IMG/VR virus record: IMGVR_UViG_3300022659_000304
Span: 1-47,388 of that record
Length of the DNA stretch: 47,388 nucleotides
Source of the DNA: a virus
Reading direction: 5' to 3' (one strand)
The position numbers and the translations under genes are program-made. The notes beneath the pieces were generated by a model, which made no database searches, was not told where the DNA came from, and saw only the letters and a program-made list of their open reading frames with translations. Shown one piece after another: positions 26,779 to 35,100 of this stretch. Numbering within the stretch: position 1 is the first letter of the stretch; each line of letters starts with the position of its first letter.

Positions 26779-27981
26779 TTATGAAATAAACTTCAATGTA
26801 TAAACCACCCGCCCTTCAACTGTTTCAATCGAAACCACTTCAAAAGACAGCCCCATCGGAATCAGTACACCGTTACCAGCATTCAGCATGTCCAGATCAA
26901 TACCGAGCCCTTGAGCATTCTCAATCTTAATCACGATATCTGAAGCTGTATCAGCCATCAGCAACGGCGCATTCAATTGAACTGTTTGCCCTACCTGATA
27001 AGCCGCTACTTGATTAAGAGTTGCAGCACCTACTACGGTTGAAGCGGTATTACTTGCTACAGCCTGAATAGCTGCCATATCAGTACTCAGCCAGCGCTTA
27101 AGCACATCATCAGCCAGTGAGCTTGTAGCAGAGTTTAAATAACCAGACAGTGCGGCATCATTTCCTTGCACATAGTCTAGAAAGGTACGGATCGCACTTG
27201 GCCGAATACTTGGATCAAGTGGAATTACCGTATTGGCTACCGTATCAAACAGGTCCCGAGTCTTATCATCCATCGGAGCAAATAGACTGGTGAGCTTTTT
27301 ACTTGCTGTCCATTCAGCCTTGATAACTTCCTTCTGCTCGAGTAGATATTCTTTATCCAGACTTGAAGCACTGATTTTCTTATCCACCAGTGATTCAAGT
27401 TCACTAAACTGTAGTGGATGAGAACTCCAATCCAAAGCCTCGGCAATTTCAGGCAACTGATCATCAGGTGTAATGCCGTATTTCAATGCCTGCTTCTCTG
27501 TTAAAGCTACGCACGTGCATCTACAGCGGAAACCCGTTGGAGGATAATGTGTTAGCCAGAATGGATGATCAATCGGCAGTACAATCCGGTTCAGAGCCAA
27601 GTGACTCGGACGCACCCGGCTATCATTGATCGCCGAATACATCAGATATGGTCGTTTAGCTTTGTTCCTTTGCTGTTGTTGCCACCGACCATGACCGTAT
27701 GCACTTTGAATATTGGTACGAAATACATTGTCCAGGTAATGCTTTGGCAGAATGATTTCAGATTCTTCAATCAGCTTCTGAAAGTCTTTAAAAGTACCGC
27801 CATCTGCAATGGATTTATTCACAGCCTTGATGACTGTCTCAACCTGCTCAAGACTCGATAGAAAGCTAACCGTGGTTGCCATCTGCCGGGTCTTTAGATC
27901 CATTGAGTAGAACTCATCGGGTAGCACGATCTTTTTGCTATGAGCGTATTCTAATGCTTCAAGGAATGTGACTGGTTGCAT
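26779..27981 (-). CDS. Mu gpF-like minor head protein
   Basis: Head morphogenesis protein that binds portal and capsid and is ejected with DNA in related phages. ATG 27981 is chosen because AAGGAT lies seven bases upstream; an ATG 33 bases earlier has none. The gpF core includes FRTNIQSAYGHGRWQQQQRNK, YLMYSAINDSRVRPSHLALN and a zinc-like FRCRCTC motif at the end of HYPPTGFRCRCTCVAL. The C-terminal 150 residues contain VGQTVQLNAPLL and a short beta domain. About 400 residues, normal length. Confidence 0.88.
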   Translation of the reverse strand: MQPVTFLEALEYAHSKKIVLPDEFYSMDLKTRQMATTVSFLSSLEQVETVIKAVNKSIADGGTFKDFQKLIEESEIILPKHYLDNVFRTNIQSAYGHGRWQQQQRNKAKRPYLMYSAINDSRVRPSHLALNRIVLPIDHPFWLTHYPPTGFRCRCTCVALTEKQALKYGITPDDQLPEIAEALDWSSHPLQFSELESLVDKKISASSLDKEYLLEQKEVIKAEWTASKKLTSLFAPMDDKTRDLFDTVANTVIPLDPSIRPSAIRTFLDYVQGNDAALSGYLNSATSSLADDVLKRWLSTDMAAIQAVASNTASTVVGAATLNQVAAYQVGQTVQLNAPLLMADTASDIVIKIENAQGLGIDLDMLNAGNGVLIPMGLSFEVVSIETVEGRVVYTLKFIS

Positions 27982-28162
27982 TGGTGGTATCCTTGCTGTA
28001 AACACGCTTTGCATTCAGCCAAAGCTTGAAATATTCATCACGAATATCAAAGTAACGGCCTAATTTCTTACGCTGATATATTGAGAATTCATCGAAAGCC
28101 AGTCCACAATATTTGGTGCAAAACTCCTCAAACTCATCATATAACGCCTGAATATCTGCCAT
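27959..28162 (-). CDS. small head-module protein, 67 aa
   Basis: Unrecognised helical protein (MADIQALYDEFEEFCTKYCG, RKKLGRYFDIRDEYFKLW) between portal and gpF genes. ATG 28162 overlaps the portal TGA (TGATG), so translation is coupled. Its end overlaps the gpF start by 23 bases. Possibly a head assembly factor. Confidence 0.65.
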   Translation of the reverse strand: MADIQALYDEFEEFCTKYCGLAFDEFSIYQRKKLGRYFDIRDEYFKLWLNAKRVYSKDTTNATSHIP

Positions 28163-29619
28163 CACTTACCCCCACTTGCAGTCACATATCCCAACACATC
28201 CGCAGCATACAAAGCTTGGTCCAGATTGGCCGTGAACTGCGTCTGAGTTGCACCAGGTATTAATTGCATCAGGTGATAAGCCAGAGCTTCAGGACTATCA
28301 GATTTGAATATCAATTCTTTGACCTGATCCGGTTTCAGTAGCTGCAATTCATCTTGACCATCAGTTAATTCTTCAACTTCCTGCTGCTCTGGTGAGAGCT
28401 TGTTTGCAGATGCCTTAAAGTTAAATGCCTGGCGAGGTAATGCAGAGAATTGATTGAAGCTGGTAGGAACCTGCTCATTCAAATCCCCTTCCTGTAGACC
28501 ATACTCGCGAACAAAATATTCTTTAGACAGATTTGCACCCGCATTCTTTAAATGGACATCACGCTCTGCTTGGTCCTTATTCAGTGGTTTTGGTTTCTCA
28601 CCAAGCATCACTTCATAATCCCCCCAACCGTTTAAAGCGCATAGAGCATTGATCACAGCCTGTAAAGTTGGTGTGACAAGCCTAATATCAGATTTAAGCT
28701 TATCCATTCGTACATTTTCATGCACTTGACCAAGACTGTAGCTTCCCTTCCCATCAGTCCCGCTGGTAAGTGTCTGCCCTAGTACAACTTTCTGGATCTG
28801 ACGAATCAGCTGATTATTAAATGCCTCAAACGCTGCCCCTGCTGAACCGTTTGTTCCTGGTGCGGAAAGAATCTGAACATCATCATCTGCATCAATCGAC
28901 AATACGCTTTGAGCATGAGCAGTTAACAAGGCTTTGCTCATATCATCAGTTTCAGTATCTTTGCACTTACCCAGTAAGATTGGTGTTCCAAAACGTTCGA
29001 GGAATTTCGCCCAGAATTTGAAGCCATTCTGCTTAAAGAAGAATAACCAATACAGCGTGGCTAATAGCGCTTTACCATATGGCTGTTCGTATGTGGCTTT
29101 ACGGCGTGTTAAGAAGAATTTGAATGCTTGATCTACCTCATGCTCTGCATTGTTTCCATCCTGACGATAGATTAGCCGACCATCATTCTTAGGCTCAAAC
29201 CATTGCATCGGTTTTTCACCAATCCATTGCAAACCAATATAACCTTCCGACTTTAGCTCATATACAGCTTCCTGAACCGAGTACCCGAAGAACAGTGCAC
29301 TCATGGCAGCAGTCGCAATTTCATGGAACCATTCTTTCAGGATGAGATTCAGCTTTTCCGCTTCATCCGTATCATTTGGTTCAATTCGCAATGGCGTTGC
29401 TAAAAGTGCATCAATCCGTGTTTCAACTACTTGTGCAATCTCGTCATCATCAAGCAGTACACGCAATCTGTGGCGTGTAATTCCAGCTTTGCGCAGCACT
29501 TCATCAGTATCTGGTTGCTTGCCAAAGTTCACCAGAAACTGAGTGACTGCTTCTTGAGTGTATAAATTGCCGTAAGACAAAGCCTTCTTTGACGCTTTGT
29601 CCTTTTTAGACTTTGCCAT
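28162..29619 (-). CDS. DUF935 portal protein (Mu gp29-like)
   Basis: Dodecameric portal at the DNA entry vertex. The 485 residues show the DUF935 pattern: AGITRHRLRVLLDDDEIAQVVETR, LFFGYSVQEAVYE, LERFGTPILLGKC and QKVVLGQTLTSGTDGKGSY (the family's GQTxTT loop). The N-terminus is Lys-rich (MAKSKKDKASKKAL). It follows TerL and is coupled to the 67-residue gene behind it. The TerL frame as read runs 91 bases into it, probably because of a frameshift. Confidence 0.92.
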   Translation of the reverse strand: MAKSKKDKASKKALSYGNLYTQEAVTQFLVNFGKQPDTDEVLRKAGITRHRLRVLLDDDEIAQVVETRIDALLATPLRIEPNDTDEAEKLNLILKEWFHEIATAAMSALFFGYSVQEAVYELKSEGYIGLQWIGEKPMQWFEPKNDGRLIYRQDGNNAEHEVDQAFKFFLTRRKATYEQPYGKALLATLYWLFFFKQNGFKFWAKFLERFGTPILLGKCKDTETDDMSKALLTAHAQSVLSIDADDDVQILSAPGTNGSAGAAFEAFNNQLIRQIQKVVLGQTLTSGTDGKGSYSLGQVHENVRMDKLKSDIRLVTPTLQAVINALCALNGWGDYEVMLGEKPKPLNKDQAERDVHLKNAGANLSKEYFVREYGLQEGDLNEQVPTSFNQFSALPRQAFNFKASANKLSPEQQEVEELTDGQDELQLLKPDQVKELIFKSDSPEALAYHLMQLIPGATQTQFTANLDQALYAADVLGYVTASGGK

Positions 29620-31307
29620 GTTTTTTCCTTATCAATAGGTTCGAGTACCTGCACCTGCAGGTTTTTCCGTTTTCGCTCACGGATATCACTAAAGCAAATC
29701 ATGACGCCGTCTGCTCGGTTTGGAGACAATGCCCCGTCCGGTTGCTTATTGACTAGGATTTTGCCTGCACCATTCTTCGTATAAGTGGGTTGTGATAACT
29801 CTCGCTTGAGCTGTTCAAGCTCCTGCTTGTTTATATCTTTGGTAGAAAGCGAAATAAGATTGTCTGGGTCATATTGCATACCTTGTAAGGCTCGATAAGT
29901 ATTCTGAAATCTGATACGCAATGACCACCACATCTGAGCTTTAAGATTGGCAAAGAAGTCTACGTTTTTACGCGCCTCCACCATTTCCTGCTCAGGGTTG
30001 TGTACCGCGCCTGAGCCACGGAATGGATTTGCTTCAATCTCCGGAATACCTTTGGATCTGTTTTGCTCATTAATGACTCGGGCATCACCACGTACACCAG
30101 CACCCAGGCCGTCAGCATCGTAGTAAAACGAGTTCAAACGCAAATCAAGGCAAGCATCAATTGCTTTCTGAGTCGTGCCAAAGATGTCATCACCAACACC
30201 AGACCAGGTATCCAAATACTGCAGTACGATGCCATGACGTGCAGCAAAGGAGTTCTTATCCTTACCCTCATCTGCCACATCAAGAGCACCCATACGTTCG
30301 CCTGACGGCTGAATATCCAATTCAAGATGAGCATCGACTGCAGCCTGTACCCATGCAGATGGAATCAACACACCTTCTACCGACGCGGCGTAGTCAATAT
30401 CAACTTCTTGAGCTAGAACGATATCGTCTAGTGTGGCCAATTGTTTTTCATACCAGGGGTAGATTAGTTTGCCATTAAATTCAACCTGCCAGTTCTTATC
30501 TGGGTTATCACGCCATGTCATCGTAAAAACGGCGTAACGACCACTAAAACGATCTTGGTGAAACTTGTCCCCAATACCGTTTGGAGTGGATCCCTTGATG
30601 TGTACGTTGGTGTTTTGAGAGATTGCGGCGTCTACAGCTTCTTGTCTCTCTACAAATGCCCATTCATCCAGAAAGTACATTGTGGTACGACCACCACGGC
30701 CAATGTTGTCACCAGCTTCACCAGTGACGGTTGCGCCGTTGTCCGGGTTAATGATTCGCATGTAGTTGTCATGCACTTTCTCAACAAAGCCTTTAGGCTT
30801 CATCCAGTCCGGCAACTTGGAAAACATATCCCTGAATTTGTGCAGTAACGTTTTTGGATCGCCTTTCTTATCAACCAAATCCTCTTTACGACTACCGACA
30901 CCACCTGCAAAGCCTTCAACAAATAACCACCGGTGCAGATAGAAGCCCAACACCACATAGGACATCCCTTCATCACGGCTCTTTTCAATCAAGCCATGGG
31001 TCTGGGTACTTTCTCGTTCAATTAACCAATCAACGAGTTCAACCTGACCAGGACGTAAAACAAAAGGAATATTGGCCGGCAACCCAAAGGGCATACCACG
31101 TGGGTCATAAGTCCATACCCAGTGATTAAACCAGTGAGCCGGATCATTCTTGCATTTGTAGATTTCAGCTTGAACACTCAGCTCATTCTGCTCTATCAGC
31201 ATCCGGTAGTAATAACGCCGTTTCATTTCTTCAATGATTTCAGGCAGACGTGTATTAATCGTCCACTCTTTAATTAGTGGCGCTATATCTTCGATTGCAT
31301 AAGTCAT
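29529..31307 (-). CDS. terL: terminase large subunit
   Basis: DNA-packaging motor: N-terminal ATPase and C-terminal RNase H-like nuclease. Walker A-like segment HGLIEKSRDEGMSYVV (about residue 105), Walker B with glutamate TMYFLDEWAF (about 213), coupling motif KGSTPNGIG. Nuclease acidic residues are in MGALDVADEGKDKN and FYYDADGLGAG. The last 20 or so residues as read (TWQSLKRTKRQRRLC...) run deep into the portal gene. A change of one short or two extra bases at the T6 run 29621-29626 gives KHGKV and a stop at 29606, a short overlap, so the true end is probably there. Confidence 0.93.
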   Translation of the reverse strand: MTYAIEDIAPLIKEWTINTRLPEIIEEMKRRYYYRMLIEQNELSVQAEIYKCKNDPAHWFNHWVWTYDPRGMPFGLPANIPFVLRPGQVELVDWLIERESTQTHGLIEKSRDEGMSYVVLGFYLHRWLFVEGFAGGVGSRKEDLVDKKGDPKTLLHKFRDMFSKLPDWMKPKGFVEKVHDNYMRIINPDNGATVTGEAGDNIGRGGRTTMYFLDEWAFVERQEAVDAAISQNTNVHIKGSTPNGIGDKFHQDRFSGRYAVFTMTWRDNPDKNWQVEFNGKLIYPWYEKQLATLDDIVLAQEVDIDYAASVEGVLIPSAWVQAAVDAHLELDIQPSGERMGALDVADEGKDKNSFAARHGIVLQYLDTWSGVGDDIFGTTQKAIDACLDLRLNSFYYDADGLGAGVRGDARVINEQNRSKGIPEIEANPFRGSGAVHNPEQEMVEARKNVDFFANLKAQMWWSLRIRFQNTYRALQGMQYDPDNLISLSTKDINKQELEQLKRELSQPTYTKNGAGKILVNKQPDGALSPNRADGVMICFSDIRERKRKNLQVQVLEPIDKEKTWQSLKRTKRQRRLCLTAIYTLKKQSLSFW

Positions 31308-31801
31308 AACTTGCCATTAATTGCTAAACGCGAAAGCTCTTGCGCGGATAGTCCGTTAAGCTCATCTGGTGTGAATTGATGCGTATTGGTATTAGTATTT
31401 TCTGTTTTGATTGAACCGCCGTTTGGACCAGTGATTTCCTGTTTGGTCACACGGCCATCAGTCTCTTGGAACGCTTGCTTGAGTAAATTCTGCTTGGCGC
31501 GTTTGTTCTTGCCAGAGTCTTCATACATCTTTTGAAGCTCCATAAGCCGAAACGCTTTATTTGCAATCGCAATATTCTCAATATTTGCTCTGAAGTCTCT
31601 GCGCGTATCCTCAAATAGCTTCTTTAAAGCCTTACTGATTCCCCTGCACGTGGCTTTGGTTGGATCATAAGAGGCTACCTGCTGACGATCAATTTCAATC
31701 CCATATCTCTCCCTTACAGCATCTACTACTTGTTGAGGTGTTTCAAAGCAGGCAAGAGACTGAACTATAAACATTTTTACAGGCTCTTTTAGGGTTGCCA
31801 T
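31304..31801 (-). CDS. terS: DUF2280 terminase small subunit
   Basis: Recognises packaging sites and recruits TerL. The 165 residues start MATLKEPVKMFIVQSLACFETPQQV, the DUF2280 opening, with a helix-turn-helix-like N-terminus and a helical middle (NIENIAIANKAFRLMELQKMYED). The Asn/Thr-rich linker (GSIKTENTNTNTHQF) leads to a short C-terminal helix. It overlaps terL by 4 bases. Confidence 0.88.
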   Translation of the reverse strand: MATLKEPVKMFIVQSLACFETPQQVVDAVRERYGIEIDRQQVASYDPTKATCRGISKALKKLFEDTRRDFRANIENIAIANKAFRLMELQKMYEDSGKNKRAKQNLLKQAFQETDGRVTKQEITGPNGGSIKTENTNTNTHQFTPDELNGLSAQELSRLAINGKL

Positions 31802-31845
31802 AAACTCACCTTTGTAAGAGTACGTAAGGGTAACTAGGCAAAAAA

Positions 31846-32487
31846 TTAACCAATCACACAGTTACCACAACACGCAGCAATATTCGTTTCAGATACAAAC
31901 GGCGCATTCCTGGCAATTTCCAAAAGTCGTTTTACAGACTCGTCTGCACCCCATCGTTTCGTTTCACCAAAGAACACTTCAACGTCATGGCCAGCCAAAT
32001 AATGCTTAGGCAGACCGGTCATATCGCTATAAATGATTTCACCGTCTTCATCGCGCTCAACCCCAATGTGATACAGCTCATGTTCAATCAAACGGCAGAA
32101 TTCACGATCTGAGGCTTGTTCACAGAAAGCAGCATCTACAGTAATCAGGTATTGGGGTACAAAGCCGTACCAATCACGCATTTGCTGTTCCTGGCGTGCC
32201 TTTTTCCAGCCACCTACGTTAAACATGACCTTTTCACATTGGCCTAACACCATACGTTTTTTCGCTACGGCGGCAGATGAAGCCCAGGCGAATGCAAGGA
32301 ACTCTTCATTGTCATGCAGTAATTCAGCAATATGATCATGATCAGGGTTATGCAATTCACCACCGAGAGTAAGCCAGTTTTTAAAGACCCATTCCTTAAG
32401 CTCTGGTGCCGGTGCCAATCGGATTGCTTCCTCTTCCTCAGCCTGATCAATCAGATCCGACGGCGGGAATGGTCTGAACTGTTCCAT
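31846..32487 (-). CDS. putative phage metallopeptidase
   Basis: The 213 residues carry a zinc-binding HELYH motif (H136, E137, H140) preceded by SDREFCRLIE, as in the phage putative-metallopeptidase family that is often next to terminase genes. The C-terminus has a CCGNC cysteine cluster that could bind metal. The start overlaps the nuclease gene upstream by 41 bases. Its substrate is unknown. Confidence 0.8.
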   Translation of the reverse strand: MEQFRPFPPSDLIDQAEEEEAIRLAPAPELKEWVFKNWLTLGGELHNPDHDHIAELLHDNEEFLAFAWASSAAVAKKRMVLGQCEKVMFNVGGWKKARQEQQMRDWYGFVPQYLITVDAAFCEQASDREFCRLIEHELYHIGVERDEDGEIIYSDMTGLPKHYLAGHDVEVFFGETKRWGADESVKRLLEIARNAPFVSETNIAACCGNCVIG

Positions 32488-32884
32488 CTTCTAATCTCTC
32501 TAACTGGCTTCTAATCCAATTAATTGCATAACCTGATTCAATTTGATGAGGCTCAAGACGCACAAATGTATAACCGTGATCTTCAGCAAGATCATACTTA
32601 TTAAATGAATTCGCTATCTTTTTCCCACCACGCCCAACCGACCATGAACTACCCACGATTTCTATAAGAAGATTCAATTTCACAATATAAAAATCAAAGC
32701 GCCAATTTTTGGTCGATTCAAATTGAAACTTGCGTCGATAACCAATTCGGTAATCTTCTAATTCTTGAAATAAGGTTTCTTCTGCTTCTAAATATTTTTC
32801 TTTAGCCTTAGGCAAAGGCTGGGTGCGTGATTTTGTTTTAATTGGGCGTTTTTTGGTTTTCCAGAAATAGTCGTCTACATTCAT
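32447..32884 (-). CDS. DUF559/Vsr-like nuclease-fold protein, possibly inactive
   Basis: The 145 residues resemble small PD-(D/E)xK-type endonucleases and the protein at 35657: RRKFQFESTKNWRFDFYIVKLNLLIEIVGSSW and KYDLAEDHGYTFVRLEPHQI. The first acidic residue is present (RFDFY), but the usual E-x-E/K pair reads EIVG where the relative at 35657 has EVEG, so one likely catalytic glutamate is missing. The N-terminus is basic (KTKKRPIKTKSRTQPLPK), fitting DNA binding. It may be a structure-specific or degenerate nuclease. Confidence 0.6.
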   Translation of the reverse strand: MNVDDYFWKTKKRPIKTKSRTQPLPKAKEKYLEAEETLFQELEDYRIGYRRKFQFESTKNWRFDFYIVKLNLLIEIVGSSWSVGRGGKKIANSFNKYDLAEDHGYTFVRLEPHQIESGYAINWIRSQLERLEDGTVQTIPAVGSD

Positions 32885-32945
32885 ACATTCCGCCCATAAA
32901 TACCTGAAATTATTTATTTTCTATATATAATGATTTTTAAACTAA

Positions 32946-33230
32946 ATGAGTTTCACAATAATGAGTAATTTTAATCTAAGCGAGCTTGATAAAGGAATTG
33001 AGGTTTTAGAAACAGAGCTAAAAGCATTAAAATTTAATGGATACACTGGCTTTTTTCACAATATTAAGAAAGAAACACGCGAAGTTGCTCAATCACAAGG
33101 ATTAAATTTTGAGGAAATTTATCAAACCACCATTGAATGTTTAGAAAAAATATTAAAGATGCAAAAGACTCTATCAAGGTACTTAAAACATATTTATAAA
33201 GAAAAACCCCGCTCAAGTCTCCAGAATTGA
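32946..33230 (+). CDS. plus-strand helical protein, about 90 aa
   Basis: A plus-strand gene against the minus-strand operon. Start 32946 or ATG 32961; neither has a strong binding site. The product is helical (ELDKGIEVLETELKALKFNGYTG, NFEEIYQTTIECLEKILKM) with a basic end. Its stop lies inside the hairpin 33207-33236, so it has its own terminator. It may be a lysogen-expressed accessory gene. Not recognised. Confidence 0.55.
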   Translation: MSFTIMSNFNLSELDKGIEVLETELKALKFNGYTGFFHNIKKETREVAQSQGLNFEEIYQTTIECLEKILKMQKTLSRYLKHIYKEKPRSSLQN

Positions 33231-33236
33231 ACGGGG
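33207..33236. terminator. bidirectional terminator
   Basis: CCCCG-x-TCAA ... TTGA-x-CGGGG long stem with a 10-base loop. A-rich sequence lies on the left (T run on minus). It serves the plus-strand helical-protein gene and the minus-strand 37-residue gene. Confidence 0.75.
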
Positions 33237-33264
33237 CCTTATATGCCATAATACGTCCGGCTAA

Positions 33265-33378
33265 TTATTTAACTTCTTTCAAGCAATCCCGACACACCTT
33301 GATTTCTTCATCATCAACCGTGTAATCGATCTCAGTCACGCCATGCAGTCCGAATAAGCAGAATATAAATTGGAGCAT
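33265..33378 (-). CDS. small Cys-pair protein, 37 aa
   Basis: A short gene with a perfect AGGAG eight bases before ATG 33378. The product starts MLQFIFCLFGLHGVTEIDY and ends EIKVCRDCLKEVK; the CxxC at the end could bind zinc. It lies in a minus-strand run of small genes upstream of the packaging genes, each with its own hairpin. Function unknown. Confidence 0.6.
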   Translation of the reverse strand: MLQFIFCLFGLHGVTEIDYTVDDEEIKVCRDCLKEVK

Positions 33379-33400
33379 ACTTTTCTCCTGATATTAAAAA

Positions 33401-33417
33401 CCCCACTAAAAATGGGG
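33401..33417 (-). terminator. hairpin between small genes
   Basis: CCCCA-(8)-TGGGG with a five-base T run on the minus strand, after the 33468 gene and before the 37-residue gene. Confidence 0.65.
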
Positions 33418-33467
33418 TCATTACAGCTTATTAAGCGGGAAAACAATTCCTCATCACCTGAACATTC

Positions 33468-33650
33468 TTAGCTATGAAGAACTTCTAATTCAAAACCGTT
33501 ATCAATCATTTTATTAATACTGGGTATCAGTGCCTCTATCCACTCTCCCTTGCTCCAAACCTTTAAGACTCCATTCTCTTCCTTATAGTAAGCATGATCG
33601 AAAAGTGAGATATGATGAATAACCTGTGTTCCGTTTGGTATACGTGTCAT
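33468..33650 (-). CDS. hypothetical protein, 60 aa
   Basis: Starts MTRIPNGTQVIHHISLFDHA behind GGAGG. The sequence (YYKEENGVLKVWSKGEWIE) has the look of a small beta domain. It is the first gene after the promoter and terminator pair at 33806-33896. Not recognised. Confidence 0.6.
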   Translation of the reverse strand: MTRIPNGTQVIHHISLFDHAYYKEENGVLKVWSKGEWIEALIPSINKMIDNGFELEVLHS

Positions 33651-33805
33651 ACAAACCTCCAGACTTTTTGTTGTAATTTTAATCTATCAGAATATTATGT
33701 TTTTTAATTATAGATGCTTGTATCAATTCACTATTAAATGTGACCTATCAAACAATGTAGCAACACAGCAACACATGACATAAGAAAAATATAGGCAAAA
33801 AAATA

Positions 33806-33827
33806 CCTCCTTTATAGGGAAAGGAGG
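33806..33827 (-). terminator. strong terminator (tR'-like candidate)
   Basis: CCTCCTTT-6-AAAGGAGG perfect 8-bp stem followed on the minus strand by TATTTTTTT. It lies about 40 bases after a promoter candidate and before all packaging and structural genes, like lambda tR'. One arm is a consensus Shine-Dalgarno sequence and the other its complement. Confidence 0.75.
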
Positions 33828-33868
33828 CAGAAACTTAATAGAAACTACAGCCATAGAATCTGGCCCGA

Positions 33869-33896
33869 ATTATATACATAATAATATTATATACAA
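33869..33896 (-). promoter_or_regulatory. candidate late promoter (pR'-like)
   Basis: On the minus strand TTGTAT (33896-33891), a 16-base spacer and TATAAT (33874-33869). Transcription would begin near 33862 and meet the terminator at 33806-33827 after about 65 bases. A Q-type antiterminator (35106 candidate) would be needed to pass it. The assignment is by architecture only. Confidence 0.45.
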
Positions 33897-33899
33897 GGC

Positions 33900-34112
33900 T
33901 TATTAAAATCTTGGTAAGACGGCCCTCTTCGCGGGGCCAGACACTACTCACAATCACACACACCTAACATGCACGGTCTGCTTTACTTGCTTTCAATCCT
34001 CTTTAGGTCGGGGCGCTACTCCCTAGTCTGGATTCCCGAAGGAAGTTTACTCGATGGCATGTTCCACTGGTCAGCACTCCAGTAGGCTGAGGTCGCCTTT
34101 TTACAGGCAATA
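33900..34112 (-). ncRNA. structured GC-rich non-coding region
   Basis: A stretch in the 690-bp gap 33651-34343 with clearly higher GC than its surroundings and no convincing gene. On the minus strand it contains UUCC-UUCG-GGAA (a stable cUUCGg loop, near 34035-34046), GGCCC-x-GGGCC (near 33930-33948) and the long-range pair AGTAG/CTACT with GGCG/CGCC closing. Only very short reading frames are present. It may be a structured leader or small RNA, or part of a packaging site: GGCGACCTC occurs at its upstream end. Confidence 0.4.
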
Positions 34113-34116
34113 AAAA

Positions 34117-34143
34117 GCCCACTTACTCGTCAAATAAGTGGGC
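34117..34143. terminator. terminator beside structured region
   Basis: GCCCACTTA-9-TAAGTGGGC hairpin with an A run on the left (T run on minus). It would end transcription coming from the small early genes before the structured region. Confidence 0.75.
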
Positions 34144-34307
34144 CAGTGCTGTAGTCACTTTCTTCGTATTGCATCTTCTTCTTATCGCAAAAACAATATA
34201 GCACCGAAGCTTTGATTAGAAAGTATAGAGAATATTAAGAAAATGTTTTCAAATGTTGAGCTTAAGTTAATTTTCTTTTCAGATAATAAATTCTATGCAT
34301 TAAAAAA

Positions 34308-34326
34308 GCCCACCATTTGGCGAGCT
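34308..34326 (-). terminator. terminator, copy 1 of a repeated element
   Basis: GCCCACC-ATTT-GGCGAGC with flanking A and T runs, after the 34344 gene. The same 26 bases recur at 35076-35101 after the Q-like gene, and a variant lies at 34647-34665 after the 34703 gene. Confidence 0.7.
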
Positions 34327-34343
34327 TTCCTTGATGCTTAAGC

Positions 34344-34580
34344 CTATTTTTGACATTTCACGTTAAACTGGTATTCGTCTTGAGTGACCTTAATTTTAAT
34401 ATTTTTATATTTTCGTTTGTTTGGATCCATTGCCGAGCCAGCCACTTCCTCAAAAAAGCTACGATCATTCATTAGCTCGCCATACGCTTTATAGCCTAAT
34501 AAAATCTTTTCAGGCTTTTTGCCTTCAGCCACTAATTTACCGAGAGTATCTTCTAGTTTTTTAACAGTTAAAATCGCCAT
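34344..34580 (-). CDS. hypothetical protein, 78 aa
   Basis: Starts MAILTVKKLEDTLGKLVAEG. The middle (PEKILLGYKAYGELMND) and end (YKNIKIKVTQDEYQFNVKC) fit a small alpha/beta fold like other short phage early proteins. It sits downstream of the Q-like gene and ends in a terminator. Not recognised. Confidence 0.6.
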   Translation of the reverse strand: MAILTVKKLEDTLGKLVAEGKKPEKILLGYKAYGELMNDRSFFEEVAGSAMDPNKRKYKNIKIKVTQDEYQFNVKCQK

Positions 34581-34646
34581 TTCAATTAGAGCTCAAAAAC
34601 AAAAAGGCATTATCACTTAATTTTATGAATAAATAATGTCAAAAAA

Positions 34647-34665
34647 GCCCACCTTTCGATGAGCT
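34647..34665 (-). terminator. terminator, diverged copy
   Basis: GCCCACC-TTTCGAT-GAGC with T-rich and A-rich flanks; a variant of the element at 34308 and 35080. Confidence 0.55.
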
Positions 34666-34702
34666 TCTTTTTAATCTATTAATAACTTACTTAAGTGATT
34701 AT

Positions 34703-34966
34703 TCATATATGCCAAGTATAATTTTCGATCTTTGTAATCAGGTATTTCAAAACCCAAAATACATAATTCTTAGATCTAAACTTAAATTTTATATTCGCAG
34801 CTTTAACTTCAACAATTGCATCCTCATCCCGTATTTCAGCAAATAGCTCTAAAATTGAGGCAAGGAATCTGAGTTTATTAACTGCTTCATATTTCGATGG
34901 TCTATATAGTTTTAGTGCTTCAGCATATATAAGCTCACACCACCCACACCCATCTTCATCATCCAT
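34703..34966 (-). CDS. hypothetical protein, 87 aa
   Basis: Starts MDDEDGCGWCELIYAEALKL behind GAGAG. A C-x-x-C-like pair opens the protein and the rest is helical (YEAVNKLRFLASILELFAEIRDED). The basic aromatic end (NYVFWVLKYLITKIENY) could be the result of another frameshift. Not recognised. Confidence 0.5.
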   Translation of the reverse strand: MDDEDGCGWCELIYAEALKLYRPSKYEAVNKLRFLASILELFAEIRDEDAIVEVKAANIKFKFRSKNYVFWVLKYLITKIENYTWHI

Positions 34967-35079
34967 TTGCTCTCATTTGATTATTTAAAATAGATAACGG
35001 AGTCGACTTATAGCATAGCGGATACTATTAAACTGCTTTTTAGCTAAATATAAAAATAACAATAGTTTAAATAACAAAA

Positions 35080-35100
35080 AGCCCACCATTTGGCGAGCTT
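35080..35100 (-). terminator. terminator after Q-like gene, copy 2 of a repeated element
   Basis: GCCCACC-ATTT-GGCGAGC, identical to 34308-34326, with T run on the minus strand. Confidence 0.7.

Noticed and set aside
33900-34112. tRNA or tmRNA gene
   Set aside because: No T-loop GTTCRANNC, no acceptor stem with the right spacing and no CCA end could be found.
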